Source: Pseudomonadota bacterium
GTDB lineage: Bacteria; Pseudomonadota; Gammaproteobacteria; Steroidobacterales; Steroidobacteraceae
Length of the DNA: 49,329 nt
Assembly (NCBI GenBank): GCA_947454465.1
Contig: CANGJP010000011.1
Location: forward strand, 1-49,329
Direction: 5' to 3'
The notes under the pieces are model-generated. The model was not told the origin of the DNA. It did not search any database and saw only the letters and a program-made list of their open reading frames with translations. The translations under genes and the position numbers were made by a program. Below are positions 42,626-49,329 of the stretch, piece after piece (position 1 is the stretch's first letter; each line of letters opens with the position of its first letter).

Positions 42626-44041
42626 ATGAATCAACTTCCCATTCACATCAAGTTTTCCGGTCGTCTGGTATTTGTTGGCTTTGGCAGTATTGGCCAGGGT
42701 GTGCTACCACTCATCTTGCGTCACATCGGACTGAACAAAGAGCAAATTACGATCGTTACTTCAGATGCGCGTGGGGAAGCGGAGGCTCTTGCGTATGGTA
42801 TTAACTTTATCGTTCAGTCGCTTAACCCTGATAACTATCGTCAGGTGCTGCAACCTCTTTTAGGCCCAGGTGATTTCCTGCTCAATCTCTCTGTGGATGT
42901 GTCAAGTTTGGCCTTGATCCGTTTATGCGCTGAGCTGGGTTCATTGTATTTAGATACCTGTATTGAGCCTTGGAAAGGGGGGTACGCAGATGCTTCGCTT
43001 ACACCTTCGCAGCGCTCTAACTATGCGTTGCGTGAAGCAGCGCTGTCGTTACAGTCTGAATTGAAAAACTCTCCAACAGCGGTCATTACTCATGGTGCAA
43101 ATCCTGGTCTTGTATCGTATCTAGTGAAGCAGGCTTTACTCAATATCGCTGCGGATACGGGGGTCTCTGTCAGAATCCCCGAGACGCGTGAGCAATGGGC
43201 TTTGTTGGCATCACAATTGGGCGTTAAGGTTATTCACATTGCTGAGCGGGATACGCAGGTTTCAAGTATTCCTAAGCGGGTGAATGAATTTGTAAACACA
43301 TGGTCGATCGACGGGTTTGTTGGAGAAGGCTTGCAGCCAGCAGAGCTTGGCTGGGGCGCGCATGAAAAGGAGCTGCCTCCAGAAGGTCGCCGGCATGAAT
43401 TTGGCTGCGGTAGTGCAATTTATATGTTGCGCCCTGGGGCTGGTACACGTGTTCGCACCTGGACGCCTAAAGCTGGACACTTTCATGGATTCCTTATTAC
43501 TCACAGTGAAGCCATTTCGATTGCTGATTATTTTTCACTGAAGCGAGAGGGTGAGTTGGTGTATCGGCCAACAGTTCATTATGCTTATCACCCTTGTGAT
43601 GATGCGGTCATGTCGGTTCATGAATTGGCGGGACGTAACTGGCATCAGCAGTCAAGTCAGCGATTGCTAATGAATGAAATCGTAGACGGAACGGATGAGT
43701 TGGGTGTGCTGCTTGCTGGCCATAAAAACGGCGCCTATTGGTTTGGTTCCCAGTTGAGTTGCGCGCATGCGCGTGAGCTTGCGCCCTACAATAACGCGAC
43801 CAGTATTCAGGTTTGTGTCTCTGTACTGGCAGGTATCGTATGGGCACTGGAAAATCCAAAGCGGGGCATTGTTGAGCCTGAGGAAATGGATTTTCAGCGA
43901 GCCCTTGAAATTTGTAAGCCTTATCTTGGCCATCTGCATGGTGAATATACTGATTGGACCCCTCTTAAAGATCGCGGACGACTATTCCCAGAGGCGGTTG
44001 ATACCAACGACCCTTGGCAGTTCAAGAACGTATTGGTCTAG
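42626..44041 (+). CDS. hss: Homospermidine synthase
   Basis: A 471-residue NAD-dependent enzyme of the bacterial homospermidine synthase family (saccharopine-dehydrogenase-like fold), making homospermidine from two putrescines or from putrescine and spermidine. The NAD-binding motif is FVGFGSIGQGVLPLILRHIG, followed by TSDARGEAEALAYGI. Conserved blocks include YLDTCIEPWKGGY, AVITHGANPGLVSYLVKQAL, ELGWGAHEKELPPEGRRH and GHFHGFLITHSEAISIADYF. The ATG at 42626 is the best start, although its GAGG is 11 bases away. It ends 40 bases from the convergent greB. Confidence 0.93.
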   Translation: MNQLPIHIKFSGRLVFVGFGSIGQGVLPLILRHIGLNKEQITIVTSDARGEAEALAYGINFIVQSLNPDNYRQVLQPLLGPGDFLLNLSVDVSSLALIRLCAELGSLYLDTCIEPWKGGYADASLTPSQRSNYALREAALSLQSELKNSPTAVITHGANPGLVSYLVKQALLNIAADTGVSVRIPETREQWALLASQLGVKVIHIAERDTQVSSIPKRVNEFVNTWSIDGFVGEGLQPAELGWGAHEKELPPEGRRHEFGCGSAIYMLRPGAGTRVRTWTPKAGHFHGFLITHSEAISIADYFSLKREGELVYRPTVHYAYHPCDDAVMSVHELAGRNWHQQSSQRLLMNEIVDGTDELGVLLAGHKNGAYWFGSQLSCAHARELAPYNNATSIQVCVSVLAGIVWALENPKRGIVEPEEMDFQRALEICKPYLGHLHGEYTDWTPLKDRGRLFPEAVDTNDPWQFKNVLV

Positions 44042-44080
44042 AGGTGTGTTCTGAGCGTATCCGACAGGTGATCCTTACTA

Positions 44081-44602
44081 TCAGTTTGATGCGTTTGGAA
44101 TGAGATCACGATAACTGATGGCCGTAACCAGGTATGTTTTGCGGCCGTTAGCCAGTTCGATGGTAACTTCATCATCTACCGCTTTCTTGAACAGCACTTT
44201 GGCTAAAGGTGCGTCCATGCTAATGAGGTTTTTCGAAGGATCTAGTTCATCCGGTCCGACAATCCGGTATTGCATTTCATGCCCTTCTTCGTCTTCCAGC
44301 GTGACCCATGCCCCAAAATAAATGCGTGATAGGTCAGAGGGTGGTTGGTTGACAATCACCATGCCATCTAGTCGCTGTCTTAAGAAGCGCACGCGACTAT
44401 CGATTTCTCGTAACTGTTTCTTGCCATAGATATATTCCGCATTTTCTGATCGATCTCCTTGAGCAGCAGCTTCCGAGACCGCTTGGGTGACTTGAGGGCG
44501 AAGTACGCGCCATAGATGGTCTAACTCATCTTTAAGTTTCTGCCAACCTGACTGAGTGATGTATTTTGATCCGCGAGGTTGCGGTGGGCGATAACGTGAC
44601 AT
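44081..44602 (-). CDS. greB: Transcription elongation factor GreB
   Basis: A 173-residue cleavage factor that rescues backtracked RNA polymerase. The N-terminal coiled coil has the acidic tip GDRSENAEYIYGKKQLREID, and the YGKKQLREID plus RVRFLRQRL pattern is specific to GreB rather than GreA. The C-terminal FKBP-like domain is in order (VTLEDEEGHEMQYRIVGPDE, then SMDAPLAKVLFKK). The N-terminal extension RYRPPQPRGSKYIT is also GreB-like. It is divergent from a small unknown gene and convergent with hss. Confidence 0.96.
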   Translation of the reverse strand: MSRYRPPQPRGSKYITQSGWQKLKDELDHLWRVLRPQVTQAVSEAAAQGDRSENAEYIYGKKQLREIDSRVRFLRQRLDGMVIVNQPPSDLSRIYFGAWVTLEDEEGHEMQYRIVGPDELDPSKNLISMDAPLAKVLFKKAVDDEVTIELANGRKTYLVTAISYRDLIPNASN

Positions 44603-44696
44603 GGCTGCAATCCTACCGGCATGTAGTAGTTATGTAACAGATATTTGTGGAGCTCTTCACGGTTTATTCCAAAGCCTTGATCTAAGCTTTCAACCC

Positions 44697-44927
44697 ATGA
44701 GCCTGAAGTACTACACACATTTTTTCATGCAAGAACAACTAGTCACGGGTGTGGCTTCTGCCGTTGCTAATGCATCGGTATGCAGAGTCAACGAGTTTCG
44801 TGGTGTGATTGAGGTTAATCGCAAAATGCGCAGAGGCGATGTTCGTGAGGCGGCGATTGTGCTGGCGCGTAATTTTGAATGTCCCGTGCATGATATCAAG
44901 GTCTTGCAGTGGTCTATGTTGCATTGA
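44697..44927 (+). CDS. Small hypothetical protein
   Basis: A 76-residue protein from the ATG at 44697; an in-frame extension to 44601 would overlap the greB start and is not favoured. It is mainly helical and moderately basic (VIEVNRKMRRGDVREAAIVL), with two Cys, and has no signal peptide or membrane helix. I do not recognise it. A strong intrinsic terminator follows about 90 bases after its stop, which supports a real transcript ending there. Confidence 0.5.
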   Translation: MSLKYYTHFFMQEQLVTGVASAVANASVCRVNEFRGVIEVNRKMRRGDVREAAIVLARNFECPVHDIKVLQWSMLH

Positions 44928-45016
44928 ACGTTAGATGGTTAAAGAAGGATCTGTATTGATGTTGTTGTAAACCCCTGGCGGACTTTGAATAATTTTCATT
45001 TGTCCGCACCTCTCAG

Positions 45017-45042
45017 CCCCAGCATGAGCTGGGGTTTTTTTT
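45017..45042 (+). terminator. Intrinsic terminator before lemA
   Basis: CCCCAGC (45017-45023) pairs with GCTGGGG (45028-45034) around an ATGA loop, followed by eight T. It ends the transcript of the small gene at 44697 and separates it from lemA. Confidence 0.92.
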
Positions 45043-45071
45043 ACTTGTCCTATTAGTGTCTAGCTGTGGGC

Positions 45072-45099
45072 TTGTAATCACAAAATTTGTCTGCATTAT
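45072..45099 (+). promoter_or_regulatory. Candidate promoter of lemA
   Basis: TTGTAA (45072-45077), a 16-base spacer, then CATTAT (45094-45099). It lies between the terminator and the lemA start, where a promoter is needed. Both boxes match consensus at four of six positions. Confidence 0.35.
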
Positions 45100-45133
45100 T
45101 GGTCGCTAACTCTGAGTAAATTGAGAGGTGGTC

Positions 45134-45748
45134 ATGCGTGTCATACGTTTTCTATTGCTTGGCTTAGCAGTCTGTTTATTAACCGGGTGTGGCTATAACC
45201 GTTTACAGCAGACCGATGAGCAGATCACGGCGGACTGGTCTGAAGTTCTCAACCAATATCAACGTCGAGCTGATTTAGTACCAAATCTAGTGGCTACCGT
45301 AAAAGGTGCCGTGCAGGCTGAAAAGGACATCTTAGATTCGGTAGTGAATGCGCGTGCCAAAGTGGGTGCTATTCAAGCCACACCTGAGTTGATTAATGAC
45401 CCTAAGGCCTTTGCACAATGGCAGTCTGCACAGGGGGAATTGAGTTCCGCGCTATCTAAATTGATGGTGGTGGTCGAAAAGTATCCTGAGCTAAAGTCAA
45501 TTGCGGGCTATGCCGATTTACAGGCGCAATTAGAAGGCACTGAAAACCGTATCACCGTTGCACGTAACCGTTACATTGAGTCGGTTAAAAATTACAACCT
45601 TATCGTGCGTCAATTTCCAAGTAATCTCACCGCTAAAGTTTTTGGCTATGCGGTGAAGCAAAATTTCACTGTACAAAATGAAGCGAGTATTGCCGCACCC
45701 CCTGTGGTGGATTTTGGTATGACAGGTCAGTCGTCAAGCGTTCAGTAA
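45134..45748 (+). CDS. lemA: LemA family lipoprotein-like membrane protein
   Basis: A 204-residue LemA protein from the ATG at 45134 (GAGAGG 5 bases upstream). The N-terminal helix ends in a lipobox (LLTGCGYN), so it is probably anchored in a membrane. The LemA core is intact: YNRLQQTDEQITADWSEVLN, the QYQRRADLVPNLVATVKGAV block, and RYIESVKNYNLIVRQFPSNL with the FGYAVKQNF end. LemA is helical and of unclear function. The two TPM-domain genes that follow are its usual partners, and the first begins 18 bases after it. Confidence 0.94.
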   Translation: MRVIRFLLLGLAVCLLTGCGYNRLQQTDEQITADWSEVLNQYQRRADLVPNLVATVKGAVQAEKDILDSVVNARAKVGAIQATPELINDPKAFAQWQSAQGELSSALSKLMVVVEKYPELKSIAGYADLQAQLEGTENRITVARNRYIESVKNYNLIVRQFPSNLTAKVFGYAVKQNFTVQNEASIAAPPVVDFGMTGQSSSVQ

Positions 45749-45766
45749 CACTAAATAAATACCTAC

Positions 45767-46624
45767 ATGCTCCGCTGCTTCTTATGGAGTCTGTGCCTTC
45801 TAATGCTGTTGCCGGTAGGTGCGTTTGCGGCAGATCGTGTGCCGGTGCCTGAGCTTAAGGGTGCTGTGACCGATTTGACCCAAACCCTTACTCCAGAGCA
45901 GATTCATTCCCTAGAGTCTCAATTGCGTGTATTCAGTGAGCGTAAGGGTAGTCAGTTTGCCATTTTGATTGTCCCTACGACCCAGCCTGAGTCCATTGAA
46001 CAGTATTCCCTTCGGGTGGTTGAAGCGTGGCAACTGGGTCGAAAAGATACTGATGATGGCGTCTTGCTGTTGGTGGCTAAAGAGGATCGTGCGGTGCGTA
46101 TTGAGGTTGGATATGGCCTCGAAGGCGTCCTGACTGACGTGACTACGAATCGTATTATTCGCCAAGTCATCCTGCCGCAATTCAGGACGGGTCAGTATTT
46201 TCAGGGAATCACTGATGCTAGTGTTCGAATTATTCAGTTGATTGATGGTGAGGTGTTGCCTGACCCTACTGATTCGGTTTCATCCGCCCATCGCAGCAGT
46301 GATCTTCCATGGCCTCTGCTTATTTTTATGGTGATCGTGGGCGGGAGTATCGCTCGATCTTGGTTCGGTCGGGTGGTTGCGGCGGGGGTGACCGCTGGCT
46401 TGGTGGGGTTAATAACCTGGTTATTCATGAGTTCTGTCCTAGTGACGCTGTTGGCGGTGTTTTTTGCATTCCTGTTTGTTCTGGGTGGTACTAATAACTG
46501 GTGGGGGTCTGGGGGTTGGTACTGTGGCGGGGGTGGTTGGGGTTCAGGTTCAGGTGGGTTTGGCGGCGGTTTCGGTGGTGGCGGTGGCGGATTTGGCGGC
46601 GGTGGTGCCTCTGGTCGGTGGTGA
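45767..46624 (+). CDS. TPM-domain (YgcG-like) membrane protein with Gly-rich tail
   Basis: A 285-residue protein with signal peptide (cleavage near AFAAD), an extracytoplasmic TPM domain (residues about 30-160; LTQTLTPEQIHSLESQLRVF, then DDGVLLLVAKEDRAVRIEVG and YGLEGVLTD), two hydrophobic segments near 185-240 and a C-terminal Gly-rich tail (GGGFGGGGGGFGGGGASG). TPM domains occur in thylakoid phosphatases and photosystem-repair proteins and are thought to be membrane-linked; in bacteria they go with LemA. The second TPM gene starts directly after the stop. Confidence 0.92.
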   Translation: MLRCFLWSLCLLMLLPVGAFAADRVPVPELKGAVTDLTQTLTPEQIHSLESQLRVFSERKGSQFAILIVPTTQPESIEQYSLRVVEAWQLGRKDTDDGVLLLVAKEDRAVRIEVGYGLEGVLTDVTTNRIIRQVILPQFRTGQYFQGITDASVRIIQLIDGEVLPDPTDSVSSAHRSSDLPWPLLIFMVIVGGSIARSWFGRVVAAGVTAGLVGLITWLFMSSVLVTLLAVFFAFLFVLGGTNNWWGSGGWYCGGGGWGSGSGGFGGGFGGGGGGFGGGGASGRW

Positions 46625-47131
46625 ATGGTTATGAAGCTCTCATTACTGCAACGGTGTTGGCGTCATTTGGTTACATACCCGTTGATTGTGCGCAGGCGAC
46701 TGCCTGATGCCGCATTGACCGCGATTGAACAGACCGTGCTGGTGAGTGAGCGTGCACATGGTGGTGAAATTAGGGTCGCGATTGAGGCGGATCTGTCTCT
46801 GTTAGATATTTTGCAAGGCGTAACACCGCGACAAAGAGCACGAAACGTGTTTGTAGAGCTTGAGGTATGGGATACGGTTGCGCGTAATGGAGTGCTGATT
46901 TACCTGTGCTTAGCCGATCGCGCTGTAGAGATTGTTGCTGATCGCGGTTTGAGTTCAGTCGTCAGCGATGCTGAATGGCGAGTAGTGTGTGAGCAATTAC
47001 AGCAGGCCTGTGGTTCAGGTCAGTATCAACAAGGCATGTGTTCTGCTGTGCAGGCTGTGGGTAGATTAATTGCTAAACACTATCCCCACGCAGATCACAA
47101 TGAGCAGCCTAATCGCCCAGTGCTGCTCTGA
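46625..47131 (+). CDS. Second TPM-domain protein of the lemA operon
   Basis: A 168-residue protein in the same operon, its ATG immediately after the stop of the first TPM gene. The TPM domain is visible as the VLVSERAHGGEIRVAIEADL segment, the RARNVFVELEVWDTVARNGV block, and IYLCLADRAVEIVADRGLSS with the GQYQQGMCSAV end. Unlike its neighbour it has no signal peptide, no membrane segment and no Gly-rich tail, so it may be cytoplasmic. This lemA-TPM-TPM order is widespread in proteobacteria. Confidence 0.87.
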   Translation: MVMKLSLLQRCWRHLVTYPLIVRRRLPDAALTAIEQTVLVSERAHGGEIRVAIEADLSLLDILQGVTPRQRARNVFVELEVWDTVARNGVLIYLCLADRAVEIVADRGLSSVVSDAEWRVVCEQLQQACGSGQYQQGMCSAVQAVGRLIAKHYPHADHNEQPNRPVLL

Positions 47132-47180
47132 TCTTTGATGAGTTTAGATCCTGCAAGTTCGAAGCCTCGTGTTCTATTGC

Positions 47181-48785
47181 TTAACGGCCTCGACGAAATA
47201 GTTTTTTAACCAGATGCACCATACGGGTCATCACGCTGGGCTTTGGAGCGGGTTGCTGCTTGACTACACGCTGAGTATGCGCGTGATCGTGTCGCTGTGG
47301 TGCTCTGCGTCGGTCATGATTATGGCGACTATCATAGCGAGGGTTTCGTTGAACTTCATGACGGCGCTGTTGTGGCGCGTTTGGGCGCGCTGTGTCAGTT
47401 CGTTCTTTACCTTGGCGAGGATTAGTTGAAGGTTGGTCGCCCGGTTGCTTATTTCTAGGGTTTTGGTCGTGGGCGCGATGCTGTCCACTTGATCCCTGTG
47501 CGGGTCGATTTGCGCCCTTGACGTGATGTCGGTGATGTTGATTATTGCCACCACCCGATCGACTACGTTCCGGACGATGTTCTTTTCTGCGGCGCGGTGA
47601 GGCAGGTGCAAGTTCGATTAACATTTCCGGCGTGATACTGCCGACCGGTATTTTGCGGCCGATATAGGCTTCGATCTCAGGTAGCGTAATGACATATTCC
47701 TCACAGCCCAAACTGATGGCATCTCCTTCAGTACCGGCGCGGGCGGTGCGGCCAATGCGATGCACATAGTCTTCAGGATCTTGGGGCAGGTCATAGTTGA
47801 AAACATGGCTGACGTCAGGAATATGCAGTCCCCGTGAAGCCACATCGGTTCCAATCAATACCGCTAAGGTGCCGTCATGGAAGTCACGCAGCATGCGCAG
47901 TCGTTTCGCTTGGGGGACGTCGCCAGAAATCGCTTCAGCGTTGATTCCGTTGTCTCGTAATAAGGCTTCGACATCTTCTGCAGCGCGTCGTGTATTGACG
48001 AATACCATGCTACGCGTGGGATCCATTTGTTTGAGCATACCTACCAGTAGGCGTGGTTTTTCGCTGTTGGACGGGTAGTAAATGATCTGACGAATGCGCT
48101 CTACAGTCATCTTGTCGGGTTCAATGCGAGTAAGGCGAGGTTCGTTCATGTGTTCATAAGCGAGTTCTAATACGCGCTGTGAAAGGGTTGCAGAAAACAG
48201 CAGATTCAATCGCTTATCGGGTGCAGGCATGCGTCGCAGGATGTAGCGGATGTCATTGATGAAGCCGAGATCGAACATACGATCTGCTTCATCAAGTACC
48301 ACCACTTGCACCGAGCTGAGATCGATAACTTGTTGCTTGTAGAAATCGATGACCCGTCCCGGTGTGCCAATCAGTACATCTACGCCAGCTTCAAGTTGAC
48401 GTTTTTGCTTTTCAAAATCCACACCGCCGAAGGCAAGTCCTAAGCGTAGATCGGTATGTTGTCCTAGTGGTTCGGCATCGCTATGAATCTGTACGGCCAG
48501 TTCGCGCGTGGGGGCTAGGATCACGGCCCGTGGTGCATTGCTTTTGCGTTCTGTAGGTGTAGCCTCGCGAAGTAGGCGAGCAAACATGGCAACCAGAAAA
48601 GCTACCGTTTTACCGGTGCCCGTCTGTGCCTGACCGGCCACGTCAATGCCGTCCAGTGCATGGGGTAGGGTTTGCGCTTGAATCGGTGTGCAGCGCTCAA
48701 ATCCAGCGTCAGCTAAGCCTTTTTGTAGAGATTCAGGCAGGTGTAGTCCAGTGAAGGACAAATCAGTCAAATGCGATTCAGCCAT
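47181..48785 (-). CDS. rhlB: ATP-dependent RNA helicase RhlB
   Basis: A 534-residue DEAD-box helicase, the RNase E-associated helicase of the degradosome. The N-terminal FTGLHLPESLQKGLADAGFE plus Q-motif TPIQ, Walker A AQTGTGKT (53-60), DEAD at 165-168 (VVLDEADRM), SAT in LFSATLSQ and motif VI HRIGRTARAG are intact. From about residue 390 the tail is basic and His/Gln/Arg-rich (NNQHHRHHVKGANRP and similar), ending in an amphipathic basic helix (MVHLVKKLFRRGR), as in RhlB and other RNA-binding helicases. It is divergent from trxA, the usual neighbour of rhlB in several gammaproteobacteria. Confidence 0.93.
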   Translation of the reverse strand: MAESHLTDLSFTGLHLPESLQKGLADAGFERCTPIQAQTLPHALDGIDVAGQAQTGTGKTVAFLVAMFARLLREATPTERKSNAPRAVILAPTRELAVQIHSDAEPLGQHTDLRLGLAFGGVDFEKQKRQLEAGVDVLIGTPGRVIDFYKQQVIDLSSVQVVVLDEADRMFDLGFINDIRYILRRMPAPDKRLNLLFSATLSQRVLELAYEHMNEPRLTRIEPDKMTVERIRQIIYYPSNSEKPRLLVGMLKQMDPTRSMVFVNTRRAAEDVEALLRDNGINAEAISGDVPQAKRLRMLRDFHDGTLAVLIGTDVASRGLHIPDVSHVFNYDLPQDPEDYVHRIGRTARAGTEGDAISLGCEEYVITLPEIEAYIGRKIPVGSITPEMLIELAPASPRRRKEHRPERSRSGGGNNQHHRHHVKGANRPAQGSSGQHRAHDQNPRNKQPGDQPSTNPRQGKERTDTARPNAPQQRRHEVQRNPRYDSRHNHDRRRAPQRHDHAHTQRVVKQQPAPKPSVMTRMVHLVKKLFRRGR

Positions 48786-49247
48786 TGGCCTTGTATACTT
48801 CTGTAGTCTGGGTAGGTTCAGGATAGATGACCGTGGTCATCGGCTATTTTCGTCACTCAATTTGTCCATTCTGTGCTCTGTTTGGCGTAACGGGCTTGCA
48901 AAATACAAAATCGCAAGCTTTAATACCACCCAACGAAGCGGATCGCCACTTGGATTCTCAAGTCAGCATCAATCCGCAATCCCTGCAAACAATCACTCAA
49001 TATCTGATCTGCACCACACAAACCCTTATACGGGCTACGTTCACAGCACCGAGCAAGAGTACGCGCGTTTCCTCAGGCGCCCAAGCGGTAATTCTGCCTG
49101 AGATCCGAACTGATCGTCACCTTATTCTCGCTCCTACGCTTGTTTCTTTGTAGAACGGACCCGACTAATTCTTGTTATTTCAACAAAACATCCCAATTTT
49201 CATGTCCTCATCTCAACATTTGGCCCCCGTCAATAGAGGTAACCCCG
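48786..49247. other. rhlB-trxA divergent spacer with a weak candidate ORF
   Basis: A 462-base spacer between divergent rhlB and trxA that must hold both promoters. A plus-strand ORF (48827-49153, 108 codons) crosses it, with no recognised motif, and a second overlapping frame is equally open. I do not call either a gene. A TTGTT/AACAA inverted repeat lies near 49173-49187. Confidence 0.3.
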
Positions 49248-49329
49248 GTGAGTAGCGATCTAATCGTCCATGTTACGGACGCTAGTTTTGAAACTGATGT
49301 ATTACAAGCCAGTCAGCCCGTGCTACTGG
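49248..49329 (+). CDS. trxA: Thioredoxin TrxA, N-terminal part (runs off the window)
   Basis: The first 27 codons of thioredoxin are present. The frame starts at a GTG (49248) with AGAGG 8 bases upstream and reads SSDLIVHVTDASFETDVLQA then SQPVLL. This matches the TrxA N-terminus (SDKIIHLTDDSFDTDVL in E. coli). The WCGPC active site lies past the window end. The divergent rhlB supports the call. Confidence 0.85.
   Translation, partial: MSSDLIVHVTDASFETDVLQASQPVLL

Noticed and set aside
48688-49101. A 137-codon ORF starting inside rhlB on the opposite strand
   Set aside because: Half lies antisense to a clear gene and the rest overlaps another equally open frame; no motif.

Overview
The window looks like a chromosomal segment of a gammaproteobacterium of moderate G+C. 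It carries housekeeping genes typical of that class (rsmE, bioA, ampD, erpA, ppx, ttcA, greB, rhlB next to trxA, rppH, metZ). It also has the tail of a ChpA/PilL-type pilus chemosensory kinase with ChpC, a VPLPA-type C-terminal sorting signal and a bacterial homospermidine synthase. I cannot assign a genus. I see no rRNA or tRNA gene, prophage, insertion sequence or CRISPR array.

Region 1-15.7 kb: the end of chpA plus chpC, then rsmE-bioA on the minus strand, then genes for cobalamin salvage. These are btuF (after ampD), a PduO-type adenosyltransferase, a small membrane protein, and btuB behind a clear cobalamin riboswitch with its own promoter. An ATPase (btuD-like) and a permease (btuC-like) lie further on, separated by pdxH, a fused chorismate mutase-prephenate dehydrogenase (tyrA) and a HisN-like phosphatase. 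No corrin-ring synthesis gene is present, so this part of the genome is for import and adenosylation.

Region 15-31 kb: rppH, hemJ, erpA, ppx, a VPLPA-CTERM exported protein, a small methyltransferase, an 885-residue DUF349 coiled-coil protein, mog, a COG0523 GTPase, a two-component system, ttcA-apbE, and cstA with its small YbdD partner. After these comes a broken Sel1-repeat gene (one nonsense codon and one frameshift) with a 12-bp perfect palindrome at its 5' end.

Region 31.6-38.2 kb: a compact four-gene operon (overlaps of 4 and 8 bases, then a 10-base gap). It encodes a SNF2-family helicase, a SWIM zinc-finger protein, a tyrosine/dual-specificity phosphatase fused to an ADP-ribosylglycohydrolase-like domain that has lost its metal-binding aspartates, and a D-Ala-D-Ala-ligase-like ATP-grasp enzyme. 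I could not match this combination to a named system, and it is the best candidate here for something undescribed. A FIST sensor gene converges on it with overlapping stop codons.

Region 38-49.3 kb: FIST protein, metZ, an RRM/RGG RNA-binding protein with a long leader, an ADP-ribose-type Nudix hydrolase, homospermidine synthase, greB, lemA with two TPM-domain genes, rhlB, and the first codons of trxA at the window edge.
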